Below, piece by piece: positions 10,084 through 20,775 of a DNA stretch of 64,000 bases (within the stretch, counting starts at the first letter, position 1; each line of letters begins with the position of its first letter). The stretch is from Helicobacteraceae bacterium. Lineage in GTDB: Bacteria; Campylobacterota; Campylobacteria; Campylobacterales; Sulfurimonadaceae. The DNA is taken from the NCBI GenBank assembly GCA_027063225.1, contig JAMOSG010000039.1, positions 62,001 through 126,000 of the forward strand, written 5' to 3'. The notes under the pieces were generated by a model, which was not told where the DNA came from, did no database searches, and saw nothing but the letters and a program-made list of their open reading frames with translations. The position numbers and the translations under genes were made by a program.

Positions 10084-11077
10084 TGAATATATGAACAAAT
10101 GGTTGTATGGTAAAGATGGTTACTATGCAACCTATAAAAATATAGGAAAAGAGGGTGATTTTTATACTGCAGTGAGCAGTAGTAAGTTTTTTGGTGGGAG
10201 TGTTGCTAAGCATATTATTAGTTTAGTAGATGAAGGTTTTTTGGCAAAAGATGGTACAGTATGTGAGATAGGTGCTCATCACGGCTATTTTTTAGCTGAT
10301 ATTATAGAGTTTATCTATACTCTTCGTCCAGAGCTTTTAGAAACTTTAGAGTTTGTAATTATTGAGCGTTTTGATGATTTACAAGAGTTTCAAAGGAACT
10401 ATTTTAAAGAATCTTTTGGTGATGTTGTAAAGCTTACACATTACAAATCTTTGAGTGAAATGCAAAGAGAATCTACTTTTTTTATAGCAAATGAAATTTT
10501 TGATGCTTTTGGATGTGAACTTTACTATAAAGGTAAAGTAGCTACTGTAGATGAAAATCATAACATAGAATTTAATGAAGTAGATGAATGGGTAGAAGCA
10601 AAAGCAAAAAAATACCATAAAGAAAGAGGTGAGATAGCTTTAGGGTATGAAGAGTTTGCACAAGAGATGGCAAATGCTAGTAAAACTTTTGAGTTTATGA
10701 GTTTTGATTATGGTGAGATGCAAGCAAGACCAGATTTTTCAATTAGGATTTATACAAAACATAAAGTGTATCCATTTTTTGATGAAGAGATAAAAGAAAA
10801 ACGAGCAGAGCTTTTTGCAAAGAGTGATATTACTTATGATGTAACTTTTGAACATATAAAAGATGCTTATGAAGAGGCTGGAGTAGGGTTTGTAGAACTT
10901 AAAGCTCAAATGACAGCTCTTGTAGATATGGGTATAATAGAATTACTTGAAATTTTACGTGAAAAAGCAGATGAAAAAATTTATAAACAAGAACTTGAAA
11001 AAGTAAAGATTTTAATTCTTCCAGATTTTTTAGGGGAAAGATTTAAAATGATTCGTTTTAGAAAAACTGCAAAATAA
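10073..11077 (+). CDS. MidA-family class I SAM-dependent methyltransferase
   Basis: MRFNEYMNKWLYGKDGYYAT...GDFYTAVSSSKFFGGSVAKHI...VCEIGAHHGYFLADII; IANEIFDAFGCELY. Confidence 0.75.
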   Translation: MRFNEYMNKWLYGKDGYYATYKNIGKEGDFYTAVSSSKFFGGSVAKHIISLVDEGFLAKDGTVCEIGAHHGYFLADIIEFIYTLRPELLETLEFVIIERFDDLQEFQRNYFKESFGDVVKLTHYKSLSEMQRESTFFIANEIFDAFGCELYYKGKVATVDENHNIEFNEVDEWVEAKAKKYHKERGEIALGYEEFAQEMANASKTFEFMSFDYGEMQARPDFSIRIYTKHKVYPFFDEEIKEKRAELFAKSDITYDVTFEHIKDAYEEAGVGFVELKAQMTALVDMGIIELLEILREKADEKIYKQELEKVKILILPDFLGERFKMIRFRKTAK

Positions 11078-11104
11078 AACTTGATTGTTAAAAATGGAAG
11101 TTTG

Positions 11105-11127
11105 AAGTAAGCCAAAAAGGCTTACTT
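11105..11127. terminator. Hairpin between convergent genes
   Basis: Perfect 9-bp inverted repeat AAGTAAGCC-AAAAA-GGCTTACTT between the + gene ending 11077 and the - gene ending 11143; no clear U-tract. Confidence 0.5.
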
Positions 11128-11142
11128 GAGAAAAGTAAATCT

Positions 11143-12855
11143 CTAAGGTTTAGAGATAGAAACTGCTTTTCTTTCGTGGAAGTGGAAGTGATCTTCAAGA
11201 TCAAGCATACTTAAAAGTACAGGAACAACTAAAAGTGAAGCAATAACTGCCGCAACTGTTCCAAAAATAAGTGCAACCCCTAGACCACCAAATACGGCAT
11301 CTCCAGCTAGTAGAGTTGAAGCTAGAATAATAGCAACTGCTGTAAGGAAAATAGGTTTCGCACGAGTTGCAGATGAATATGCAATTGCTTCGAATTGGTT
11401 AAGACCTTTTTCTTGCATTAACTGTTTTGTAAAGTCAATAAGAAGTAATGAATTACGAGAACTAATACCAATAAGTGCAATAAATCCAATTAGTGATGTT
11501 GCAGTTAAGAAGAATGTATCACGAGTGAAAACATCCATAATCCAGTGACCTACAATTACTCCAATAATAGAAAGGAATGAACCAAGTAAAATAATACCAC
11601 TAAGTGCAAAGCTTTTATAGTAAATAACCATGAGTAAAAAGATAAGAATAAGTGCAGCAATAAATGCACCACCAAGTTCAATAAAAGTATCGATTGTTAC
11701 TTTCATCTCACCATCCCATACTAAGTCATAAGATAAAAGAGTTCTCTTATCTGTAAGACGAAGATTAAACATGTCAGTTGTTTCAACTTTGTAGTCATCT
11801 GAAAGTGTATCTATAATCATCTCTCTAGCATCAAGAAGTGGATATACTTGAGAAACCATATCTGTCATTGCAAGTACATTTGTCATTTGGCGTAAATTTT
11901 TACTCAAAATTTTAGGATGAGATTTACCAGGAATAATACGAACAAGTTCTGTAACTGGTGTCATCATACCACGACGATTCATTAGTTTTAGAGATGTTAA
12001 TTTACTTTTAACAGAAGCTAAATCTTTTCTTGTAAAAGCTTTAGATTTTGGGCTTAATGTTAAGAAAATTGGAATTTGATCATTATATTTTTCAGAGTTT
12101 TTAACAGTGATTTCCATACCTTTGAAAGCAAGATATAAAATATTGTTAAGTTGTTTAATATCAACACCACTTCTTGAAACTTTAGAGCTATCTACAATTA
12201 TTTCAAAAGTATCATAAATCTCATCTTCCATTGTATCGATATCTACAAGACCATCTGTATGTTCAAAGATCTTTTTCACTTTATTTGCAACTGTTCTAAT
12301 TCCATTAGCATCGCTACCATACACTTCTAAAACAATATCTGAAAGTGTTGGAGGACCAGCAGGTGGTTCAACAAATGAAATTACAGTATCTTTATAAATA
12401 TTTTCACACTCTTGTTGAATCTCTGGACGAATTCTTTGTACCATTAAAAATGATGGTTCATGTCTATGGTGTTTAGGTGTAATATTTACAACAATTTCTG
12501 CAACATTTTCAGAATTCTTAAATGCAGAACCTTTAATAAGACCAGCAAAATCAAGAGGGGATCCCATTCCTAAAAATGTTTCAATATTTAAAACATCATG
12601 CTCTTGTTTTAAGTGGTTTACTACACAATCTGTTACCTCTTTTGTTTGATGGATGGAACTACCATTTGCTAGTGTAATATATACATTAAATGTATCATTA
12701 TCTTTACCAGGAAGCATTTTCGCAAGAACTAATTTAGTTGGTGCAATCATAAGTACAGATAAAATAAAAGCAACAAGCGTCATAACTAAAATAATACGAC
12801 GCTCAAGTGGATTTTGTATAATCTCTAAGAGAATTTTTTCAAATTTATCATACAT
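11143..12855 (-). CDS. RND efflux permease, C-terminal half (TM7-TM12)
   Basis: NPLERRIILVMTLVAFILSVLM (TM7), periplasmic porter region, then LILIFLLMVIYYKSF...LIGFIALIGISSRNSLLLIDF...RAKPIFLTAVAIILAST; start overlaps the stop of the N-terminal half (TAATG). Confidence 0.85.
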   Translation of the reverse strand: MYDKFEKILLEIIQNPLERRIILVMTLVAFILSVLMIAPTKLVLAKMLPGKDNDTFNVYITLANGSSIHQTKEVTDCVVNHLKQEHDVLNIETFLGMGSPLDFAGLIKGSAFKNSENVAEIVVNITPKHHRHEPSFLMVQRIRPEIQQECENIYKDTVISFVEPPAGPPTLSDIVLEVYGSDANGIRTVANKVKKIFEHTDGLVDIDTMEDEIYDTFEIIVDSSKVSRSGVDIKQLNNILYLAFKGMEITVKNSEKYNDQIPIFLTLSPKSKAFTRKDLASVKSKLTSLKLMNRRGMMTPVTELVRIIPGKSHPKILSKNLRQMTNVLAMTDMVSQVYPLLDAREMIIDTLSDDYKVETTDMFNLRLTDKRTLLSYDLVWDGEMKVTIDTFIELGGAFIAALILIFLLMVIYYKSFALSGIILLGSFLSIIGVIVGHWIMDVFTRDTFFLTATSLIGFIALIGISSRNSLLLIDFTKQLMQEKGLNQFEAIAYSSATRAKPIFLTAVAIILASTLLAGDAVFGGLGVALIFGTVAAVIASLLVVPVLLSMLDLEDHFHFHERKAVSISKP

Positions 12856-14459
12856 TAGTGATGATCTCCTTCAGGTCTTTTTAACATTCTTACTGCCATA
12901 TAAGGTGTAAAAATATAAGCAACAAAAAGTGAAGCAATAAGTGCTACAGGAACATTTTGTGGAATAGGCTTCATAAATTGACCCATCATACCACCAACAA
13001 AGTACATTGGAACCATCGTCATAATAATAGCAAGAGTTGCAATGTTTGTGGCAGAACCAATCTCATCTGTTGCTTCAATCATTAACTCATCCATATCTTT
13101 ATGAGCGGAATCTGGTGAGTGTAAATGTCTGTGAATATTTTCAATAACGATAATAGCAGCATCAACTAAGAGTCCAAGTGAAAGTAGGAATGCAAAGAGT
13201 GTAATCCTATTGATTGTTTGCCCTCCAAGATAAGCTACAAAAAGAGTTACTGAAAGAATCATAGGTACTGTAATTGTTACAATAACAGATTCTCTCCAAC
13301 CAAGTACAAAAATAAGAAGTATAGCAATAATTACAATTGATAATACAAGGTGATATACTAGTTCATTTACAGCTTCATCTGCACGTGTACCATCATTTCT
13401 TGTAATTACATAACTAATACCATTTTGTGCTAAATAATCTTTGTAAAGTTCAAGTTCTTCAATTACGGCATCTGAAATAATTACAGCATTTGTACCTTGA
13501 AGTTTTGAAATAGTTAATGTAACTTGAGGAATTTGAGGAGAGAAAGTACCATCCCTACGAGATACATTAATATAACTAGATTTGAAATTTTGAATATCCA
13601 TACCTTTAGTTACTTTAGCAACTTGGTAAAGATAAATTGGTGAACCCATATATTGAGCTACAATAATATTTTTAATATCATCTTCAGTGTCAATTGCATT
13701 TTTTACTGTTAAAATAGCAATTTTATTATCTTTTGTTTGGTTTTTAATAGCTGGTGCATTATATGCTAATGCTTCAACAGCTTGTTTAATTTGACCAAGT
13801 GAAAGGTTATAACCTGAGAGTTTATTGATATCGACTTCAATATTAAACTGAGTTTTATGCCCACCTTTAATGTCTGTTACCGCAACATTTGGAAGAGAGT
13901 TAATATGGTGTTGAATCTCTTTTACTGCATTGTAAAGTGTAGTTTGATCTAACTCTTTATCATTTGAATAAAATGCAATTGTTACAATTGGAATATCAAT
14001 ATCGATATCAAGAGGTTTGATCATAGGGTTTAATGTACCTTTTGGGAACATATCTGAGTTTTGCATAATTTTATCATAAACTTTAAGGTTTGAATCTGCT
14101 TTTGTTTCACCAATAAAAAATGATGCAACAACAATCCCAACATTATCCATAGCTGTACCATAAATATGCTCAACCCCTTTAACCTCTTTCATTTTACGCT
14201 CAAGTGGTTTTACAATAACTTTTTCAATCTCTTCTGCAGTAGCACCAGGAAGCACAACAATAACATTTGATCCACTAACAACCATTTGAGGGTTCTCTTC
14301 ACGAGGCATAATTTCAAGTGCTAAATAACCCATAATAATTAAAAAGACACCTAAAACAGCTGTTAAAGGGTTTCTAATAAACCCTTTTGCAAGCTTTCCT
14401 GCAACGTCTGTAACCTCATACGGTTTATGTTTGTTACGTTTTGTTTGATGAATAGCCAT
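12855..14459 (-). CDS. RND efflux permease, N-terminal half (TM1-TM6)
   Basis: NPLTAVLGVFLIIMGYLALEIMPREENPQ, LPGATAEEIEKVIVKPLE, TM4 LGLLVDAAIIVIENIHRHL; ends RMLKRPEGDHH. Confidence 0.85.
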   Translation of the reverse strand: MAIHQTKRNKHKPYEVTDVAGKLAKGFIRNPLTAVLGVFLIIMGYLALEIMPREENPQMVVSGSNVIVVLPGATAEEIEKVIVKPLERKMKEVKGVEHIYGTAMDNVGIVVASFFIGETKADSNLKVYDKIMQNSDMFPKGTLNPMIKPLDIDIDIPIVTIAFYSNDKELDQTTLYNAVKEIQHHINSLPNVAVTDIKGGHKTQFNIEVDINKLSGYNLSLGQIKQAVEALAYNAPAIKNQTKDNKIAILTVKNAIDTEDDIKNIIVAQYMGSPIYLYQVAKVTKGMDIQNFKSSYINVSRRDGTFSPQIPQVTLTISKLQGTNAVIISDAVIEELELYKDYLAQNGISYVITRNDGTRADEAVNELVYHLVLSIVIIAILLIFVLGWRESVIVTITVPMILSVTLFVAYLGGQTINRITLFAFLLSLGLLVDAAIIVIENIHRHLHSPDSAHKDMDELMIEATDEIGSATNIATLAIIMTMVPMYFVGGMMGQFMKPIPQNVPVALIASLFVAYIFTPYMAVRMLKRPEGDHH

Positions 14460-14470
14460 ATTTCTTAACC

Positions 14471-15223
14471 TTAGTCAATTTCTACTGTAGCATACATACC
14501 AGGATAAACTGATCTATTTCTTGTTTTAAAAGAAACTTTAATTTTAAATGTATGTGTCATAGGGTTAGAATTAGGGATAATCGCTGTTACACGCCCAATT
14601 GTCGTAATATTTAAGGATGGAATTTTAACAGTTACTTTTTTCCCATGTTTAATACGTGGTAAGTCACTCTCTGCAATCTCTGCAGAAACTTTTAAATTAC
14701 TTAAATCTGAAAGAACAATAGCTGGCATACCAGGCATTGCCATCTCACCCACTTTGATATTTTTTTGTACAACAACACCATCATTTGGTGCTTTTACATT
14801 AAGATATGCATATTGATTTTTAACTTCTCCTAGTCTTGCTTTAGAGATTTTAATCATATCTTCAAGGTTTTTAGCCGCAAGTTCAAGATTTTCAACTTCG
14901 TAACGTGAAACCATATCTTTTTTCAAAAGACGCTTATGACGCTCTAAGTTTCTCATAACATTTTGGTATTGGTTTTCATAAATTTGTAAGCCAGATTCAG
15001 CTTGACGTTTAGCAGAATCTATTTCACGTGAATCGATAGTGTAAAGAACTTGATTTTTTCTTACCTGTTCACCTTCAGAAACATTAACAGATGTAACAAA
15101 GCCCATAAAACGACTTGTAATCATTTTTTGATTATCTGAGATAATACTACCAGATAACACAATAGGTTCTGCCATTAAAGAGGCACCAATAAAAAGTAGT
15201 GACGATACTAACAGTTTTTTCAT
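14471..15223 (-). CDS. RND periplasmic adaptor (membrane fusion protein)
   Basis: SEGEQVRKNQVLYTIDSREID...YLNVKAPNDGVVVQKNIKVGEMAMPG; preferred ATG at 15223 preceded by GGAG (track starts at 15238). Confidence 0.85.
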   Translation of the reverse strand: MKKLLVSSLLFIGASLMAEPIVLSGSIISDNQKMITSRFMGFVTSVNVSEGEQVRKNQVLYTIDSREIDSAKRQAESGLQIYENQYQNVMRNLERHKRLLKKDMVSRYEVENLELAAKNLEDMIKISKARLGEVKNQYAYLNVKAPNDGVVVQKNIKVGEMAMPGMPAIVLSDLSNLKVSAEIAESDLPRIKHGKKVTVKIPSLNITTIGRVTAIIPNSNPMTHTFKIKVSFKTRNRSVYPGMYATVEID

Positions 15224-15224
15224 A

Positions 15225-16655
15225 TTATTTTTCTCCATTTGCTAATTTTTCAAGAGCAAAAACTCTCTCATTTCTTCTATTTTTAACTATCTGTAATTCA
15301 AGAATTTTTTGAATTTGTTCCGATTGTTTAATAATAACATCACTCATAGAAACAAGTTTTTCTCTATATCTTGCTTCGTAGTTATGATAAATTTCATTAG
15401 CAAGTGCTAACTCTTTTTCTAAAGAAACAATTTTTTCATCTTCAGATTTAATCTCTGTTTTAATCTTTGCTACCATAAGGCCAATACCTTTACGTGCAAG
15501 TTGAACTTGAGTTTGAGTTTTTAAAAGTTCAATTTTAGATTTCTCAATTGTTGCTTGATCAATACCACCATTATAAAGGTTCCATGTCATTCTAGCGCCA
15601 ATTGTGTATGAACCATCTTCGCCTGCTTGAGCCAAAGAATCTACAAAGTCATCATCAGCAGTTTGCCATTTTACAGACAGTCCAACCATTGGATAGTTTT
15701 CTGCTTTTGCAACATTAAGCATTCCACGTCTAACTTTTAAACCAGTTTCTGCACGTTTAATATCAACATTGTTTTCAATGATTGTTTTACCATTGATTCT
15801 AGGCATTGGAACGCTGCTATTAGTTGGAACAACAATACTTGTTACTTTTTGGTTTAATAAAAAACTTAGGTAATGATAAAGAAGACGTTCATTTAAGTGC
15901 ATATCCATAAGTAAACGTTCAACATTACCTTTTTTAGCACGAACTTCTAAAAGGTCAACTTTCTTTGCATATCCAACATCAATCATTGTTTTTGTTGTAT
16001 TTTCAAGTTTGCTGATGTTATCAAGAATAATATTTAAGTTTTTAATAGAACTCTTTAGTAAGGCCATATTATAAAAACTTTTTTTCAATTCATAGATTTT
16101 TTCGTTAATTGTTTTCTTTTTTTCTAAAGATTTCATACGACTCATGGCATTCATAATCTCTACATAACTAGAAATTTTGTAACCAGTAAAGATTGGTAAT
16201 TGCCATTCAATTTGTGTTTGATAGAACATTCTATCATCAGGATTATTGAGAGCATCATATTCTTTATCATTTTGTGCATCAACAGCTTGTTGTTCTTGAG
16301 GAGTATCAATTTGATTATTTCCATTACTTTGTGCTATTGCTGCTTGATCTCTTTGGTATTCAGCTAAACCAAAGTCTCTATAAGTAGCCTCACGAGAAGT
16401 TATTTTAAAACCAAAAACATTTCCAGCATCATTTGACATGGCAATATTTTGAGTTAAATCAATTTTACCGTAGTGGTTTCCAGATGCAGTTTTAACATCT
16501 TTTTTTGCTATTTTTTGATCAAGTTTTGCGATTTTAATCTCTAAGTTGTTAGATTTTAAAATCTCAATAGCTCTAGGCAAAGTTAAAGATGCACTTGCAA
16601 ATGCAACATTTGAAAAAATGGTCAATGCCACAAATGTGGCGAATCTTTTTTCCAT
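15225..16655 (-). CDS. TolC-family outer membrane efflux protein
   Basis: MEKRFATFVALTIFSNVAFA signal peptide; TIGARMTWNLYNGGIDQATIEKSKIELLKTQTQVQLARKGI; ATG 16655 preceded by AAAGG (track ORF starts at 16706 without support). Confidence 0.8.
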   Translation of the reverse strand: MEKRFATFVALTIFSNVAFASASLTLPRAIEILKSNNLEIKIAKLDQKIAKKDVKTASGNHYGKIDLTQNIAMSNDAGNVFGFKITSREATYRDFGLAEYQRDQAAIAQSNGNNQIDTPQEQQAVDAQNDKEYDALNNPDDRMFYQTQIEWQLPIFTGYKISSYVEIMNAMSRMKSLEKKKTINEKIYELKKSFYNMALLKSSIKNLNIILDNISKLENTTKTMIDVGYAKKVDLLEVRAKKGNVERLLMDMHLNERLLYHYLSFLLNQKVTSIVVPTNSSVPMPRINGKTIIENNVDIKRAETGLKVRRGMLNVAKAENYPMVGLSVKWQTADDDFVDSLAQAGEDGSYTIGARMTWNLYNGGIDQATIEKSKIELLKTQTQVQLARKGIGLMVAKIKTEIKSEDEKIVSLEKELALANEIYHNYEARYREKLVSMSDVIIKQSEQIQKILELQIVKNRRNERVFALEKLANGEK

Positions 16656-16851
16656 GTTTTTCCTTTTCTTGGATTTTTGAGATTTGAAATTTCCTGATTT
16701 TAACATAATAATTATGTGATTTTTATTAATCGTATAACATAAACAAAGTTTACTTTATTTTTTAGAGCATTTAAAGAAGAAATATAATCTCTTTTTAACA
16801 AAAAAAAAGATAAAATCGCAAGATAAATTTTTATATTAAAAGAGAAAAATA

Positions 16852-18876
16852 ATGTTGCAACCACTTCTTATTGAAATAGGGGTAGAGGAACTACCAGCTG
16901 TTCCCCTTTTAAAAGAGTTAAAAAATATTGAGAAAAAATATGCAAAAATCTTAGAGGAGTATTCACTTCTTTGTGAATTTGAATTTTACTATACTCCTAG
17001 ACGTTTAGTGCTTTGGCATAGAGAGTTTCCTATTGCTCAAGCAGATAGTGTAGAGGAGTTCTTTGGAGCTCCACTTGCTATTGCTTATGATGAGCAAGGA
17101 GAGCCAACAAAAGCTGCACTTGGTTTTGCAAAAAAATGTGGTGTAGATGTTAGTGAGCTTTTAAAAAGAGAAAAAGGTGGTAAAGAGGTTCTTTATTACA
17201 AAAAAGAGGTAAAAGGAAAACCTTCTAGTGAGCTTTTAGAAGAGATTATTAACAAATGGATTGAATCCTTAGATTTTGGAAAATCTATGAGATGGGGGAG
17301 TTTAACAAAAAGCTTTATCCGTCCAATTCGTTGGGTTAATGTAATGTTTAACAATGAACTTGTAGATGTTGAGCTTTTTGAAGTAAAATCTGCTAAAAAA
17401 ACATTTGTGCATCGCATTGCAAATTTTGATGCTCTTGAAGTTCATTCTGCAAAAGAGTATTTTGAAACACTTAAAAATAATGGTGTAACACTTTTCCAAG
17501 AACAAAGAGAGAAAGATATTTTAGATACTTTTAAATCTTTAGAAGAGAGTGAAGGTGTAACTATTGAGATAGATGAGGAGCTTTTAGCGGAGGTTGTTGC
17601 TATTACTGAAAATCCTACTCCACTTCTTGGAAGTTTTGATGAGGAGTTTTTAACACTTCCTCCTGAAGTTATTATTACTTCTATGAAAGAACATCAGCGT
17701 TATTTTCCTGTTTTTAAAGATGGTAAGCTTATAAATAAATTTTGTGTAGTTTCTAATGCTTATACAGATGATTTTTCTAAAGTTATTGAAGGAAATGAAA
17801 GAGTTTTACGTCCACGTTTAGCAGATGCACTTTTCTTTTACAATAATGACCTCAAAAAAGGTTTAAGTACAGATGGACTTGAGAAGGTTGCTTTCTTTAA
17901 AGGGCTTGGAAGTGTTGCAGATAAAATAGAGCGTGAGAAAAAAATAGCATTAAAACTCTTTGAACTTTATAATTTAGATGCTTCACAAAAAGAGGACTTG
18001 GTAACGGCTATAACTCTTGCAAAAGCAGACTTAATGAGTGAAATGGTCTATGAGTTTACTGAGCTTCAGGGAATTATGGGTGGATACTACGCAAAAGCTC
18101 AAGGTTTAAGTGACGCAGTTGCAATTGCAATTACAGAACAATACTTACCAACAGGGGAGGAGAGTGCATTACCATCTACAAAACTTAGTGCTATTGTTGC
18201 AATGAGTTTAAAACTTGATACTTTACTAGCTCTTTTTAGTATTAACCAAATTCCAACAGGTTCACGTGACCCATTTGCACTTCGTCGTGCTGTAAATGGG
18301 ATTATCCGTATTACAAATGAGCATAATTTAGAGTTTGATATTGTAAAAACATTAAAACTTTTAGCACAAGATTATAAAGAGTTTGATTTTTCACTTTTAG
18401 AAAATTTTATTTTAGAGCGTGTAAAACAATATTATAAGGTAAATCCATCTATTGTAGAGGCAGTTTTAGCTTCTGGTGAGAGAGAACTTTTAAGTATTGG
18501 TAAAAAAATAGAAGCACTCAATACTCTTGTGGAATCGGATGATTTTAGTGAAGTTGCATCACTTTTTAAACGCGTTGCAAATATTACAAAAGATATGGAC
18601 TTAGCAGCAATTCCTCAAGTAGATGAAACACTTTTTGAAGCAGATGCAGAAAAAGAGCTTTACAATGCTTACAAAGAGGTAATTGCAAAAGAGTATGAGT
18701 CGTATGAAGAGGAGCTTGATGCACTGTTTGGACTTAAAGAGCCTCTTAATAATTTTTTTGCAGATGTTATGGTAAATGCAGAAGATGAGAAGATTAAAAA
18801 CAATAGAAAAGCACTTGTAGCTTCTATTTATAACTCTATTTTAAAAATAGCAGATATTAAAGAGGTAACAGTTTAA
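16852..18876 (+). CDS. glyS: Glycyl-tRNA synthetase beta subunit
   Basis: MLQPLLIEIGVEELPAVPLLKEL...FYYTPRRLVL...GKSMRWGS...FIRPIRWV; KEHQRYFPVF; SRDPFALRRAVNGI. Confidence 0.95.
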   Translation: MLQPLLIEIGVEELPAVPLLKELKNIEKKYAKILEEYSLLCEFEFYYTPRRLVLWHREFPIAQADSVEEFFGAPLAIAYDEQGEPTKAALGFAKKCGVDVSELLKREKGGKEVLYYKKEVKGKPSSELLEEIINKWIESLDFGKSMRWGSLTKSFIRPIRWVNVMFNNELVDVELFEVKSAKKTFVHRIANFDALEVHSAKEYFETLKNNGVTLFQEQREKDILDTFKSLEESEGVTIEIDEELLAEVVAITENPTPLLGSFDEEFLTLPPEVIITSMKEHQRYFPVFKDGKLINKFCVVSNAYTDDFSKVIEGNERVLRPRLADALFFYNNDLKKGLSTDGLEKVAFFKGLGSVADKIEREKKIALKLFELYNLDASQKEDLVTAITLAKADLMSEMVYEFTELQGIMGGYYAKAQGLSDAVAIAITEQYLPTGEESALPSTKLSAIVAMSLKLDTLLALFSINQIPTGSRDPFALRRAVNGIIRITNEHNLEFDIVKTLKLLAQDYKEFDFSLLENFILERVKQYYKVNPSIVEAVLASGERELLSIGKKIEALNTLVESDDFSEVASLFKRVANITKDMDLAAIPQVDETLFEADAEKELYNAYKEVIAKEYESYEEELDALFGLKEPLNNFFADVMVNAEDEKIKNNRKALVASIYNSILKIADIKEVTV

Positions 18877-18877
18877 A

Positions 18878-19984
18878 TTGTACGATTTTGCTGTTGTTGG
18901 AGCGGGGATTAATGGCTGTGCCATAGCATATGAGTTGGCACAGTCTGGAAAAAAAGTTCTCGTTTTTGACAAAGAATCTATTGCAGCAGGTGGTAGTGGT
19001 GCTGCTGGGGCTTTTGTAGCTCCAAAATTTTCTAAAAGTGGACCCCTTAAAGAGTTGGTTCATCACTCCTTTTTGTATGCAAAAGAGTTTTATACTCAAA
19101 AATTTCCTGAACATTTTACTCAAATAGAGCTTTTACATTTAGCCCATAATGAAAAAACAACTGCAATGCTTCAAGCATACAAACAAACAACCCCATTAAA
19201 AACTTTGCAACTCTCAAAAGAGCATTTAACGCAAAATGCAAAAGAGGCTTGCTCTATTGGTATTGAAGCGGGTGTTGTAGATGCAAAAGCTATGTGTGAA
19301 GCACTTTGTAGTGGGAGTGATTTTATTCAAGAGGAGATAGTGTCTCTTCAATATCAAGATGATTTTTGGTTTTTAAATGAAAAATATAAAGCAAAAAATA
19401 TCGTTGTAGCAACTGGGGCTTATCTTTCAATTTTACCAGAAAAATATGTAAAATTGCGAGGTGTTTGGGGTCATAGAGTAGATATTGCAACACAAACACA
19501 AAATGCTATCTCTTTACATCAAGAGGTTTCTATCTCTCCAAATAGAGATGGTATTATTGCAGTTGGAGCAACACACAATCTTTCATACCATCTTCAAACT
19601 ACACAAGAGCCTTATGATTTTAAAGCAGGACAAGAGGAGCTTTTACAAAAAGCTTCTAAAACACTTCTTTTTAAAGATGATATACAAATAGTGAAAGATT
19701 ATGTAGGACTGCGTTCAGGCTCAGCAGATTATATGCCAATTTTGGGGAATTTAGTAGATTCACAAAAAACTTTTGAGAGTGGTTTAAATTTACGTAGAAA
19801 AAAAATTGAATATAGTAAGTTTATTTATCATAAAGGACTTTATATTATTAATGGTAGTAGTGGGTATGGATTTGTTTTAGCTCCTTATTTGGCTAAAGTT
19901 TTAAAAGAGTTTATTTTAGAGCAAAAACCCCTTGCAAAAGAGCTTGATGTAGCTCGTTTTTTTGCAAAAGAGGCAAGAAGTTAG
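18878..19984 (+). CDS. FAD-dependent oxidoreductase (DadA/MnmC C-terminal-like)
   Basis: DFAVVGAGINGCAIAYELAQSGKKVLVFDKE dinucleotide-binding motif; VGLRSGSADYMPILGNL; NGSSGYGFVLAPYLAK. TTG start. Confidence 0.7.
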   Translation: MYDFAVVGAGINGCAIAYELAQSGKKVLVFDKESIAAGGSGAAGAFVAPKFSKSGPLKELVHHSFLYAKEFYTQKFPEHFTQIELLHLAHNEKTTAMLQAYKQTTPLKTLQLSKEHLTQNAKEACSIGIEAGVVDAKAMCEALCSGSDFIQEEIVSLQYQDDFWFLNEKYKAKNIVVATGAYLSILPEKYVKLRGVWGHRVDIATQTQNAISLHQEVSISPNRDGIIAVGATHNLSYHLQTTQEPYDFKAGQEELLQKASKTLLFKDDIQIVKDYVGLRSGSADYMPILGNLVDSQKTFESGLNLRRKKIEYSKFIYHKGLYIINGSSGYGFVLAPYLAKVLKEFILEQKPLAKELDVARFFAKEARS

Positions 19985-20733
19985 TTAATTCTTTGAATAG
20001 TAGGTGGCACACTGCTAAAAGCTTTCATAAAAGCATTTGCACGAACATCTTTCATCTTTCCATTTGCAACAGGTGAGAGGTAGTAAACAATCTCTATACA
20101 CTCCTCTGGGTCGTAGTTTCTATCGTGAACAAATGCTATTGTTTTTCCAGTTTTTTGTGCTTGCATCGAGATGTTTTGAGCATAATAGAGAATATTTTTA
20201 AACTCTTGATCAAACTTGTGTCCATGTGCAAAGAAAATAAACTTACCGTTATAACGCATATTGAGGTAGTCATGGTAGTTAAGCTCTTTATCGTGACGTG
20301 TAAGTTGGTTAGAACGAAGCTTGTCTATATCTTTATGTAACTCTTCTAGTAGAAATTGATTTTTCTCTAAATCTTCTCTGTTGTAGTTAAACAGATATTT
20401 TATCTCTATAAGTTTCCCTTTGTAGTTCTCTTTTGTTGCACGTGCAATAACATTCATCTCATCGTTAGGGTCTAACTCTACAAACTCATTTTCAAATTCA
20501 AACCCTTGTTCTGCTAACCTTGTTTTAAGGTTATACCCCTTTGGTGCAATATGTGGGTTAAATAAAAAAATTGTTCCCGCAATATGTTTACGACGTTTTT
20601 TTAACATCGCCTCTAACTCTTGTGTGCTTATTAAAATATCTTGATTGTTTTCATCTTTTTCGTTTATGTAAATATAGTGTTCTACTAAATATTCTAAATC
20701 AAAATTTGTAGCATATTTTCCAAATGTTTGCAT
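19981..20733 (-). CDS. Conserved hypothetical protein, 250 aa
   Basis: Long ORF with normal coding character; convergent 4-nt overlap with the upstream gene. Confidence 0.6.
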   Translation of the reverse strand: MQTFGKYATNFDLEYLVEHYIYINEKDENNQDILISTQELEAMLKKRRKHIAGTIFLFNPHIAPKGYNLKTRLAEQGFEFENEFVELDPNDEMNVIARATKENYKGKLIEIKYLFNYNREDLEKNQFLLEELHKDIDKLRSNQLTRHDKELNYHDYLNMRYNGKFIFFAHGHKFDQEFKNILYYAQNISMQAQKTGKTIAFVHDRNYDPEECIEIVYYLSPVANGKMKDVRANAFMKAFSSVPPTIQRIN

Positions 20734-20775
20734 AAAACTCCCCTTTGTAAGTGAAATTATACTATAATTTTTCTT

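Noticed and set aside
12840-12870. Split RND permease as a simple frameshift pseudogene
   Set aside because: The second half has its own ATG in a TAATG overlap with AAGGAG upstream and both halves keep full TM sets, so a genuine split is favoured, though resequencing would be needed to be certain.
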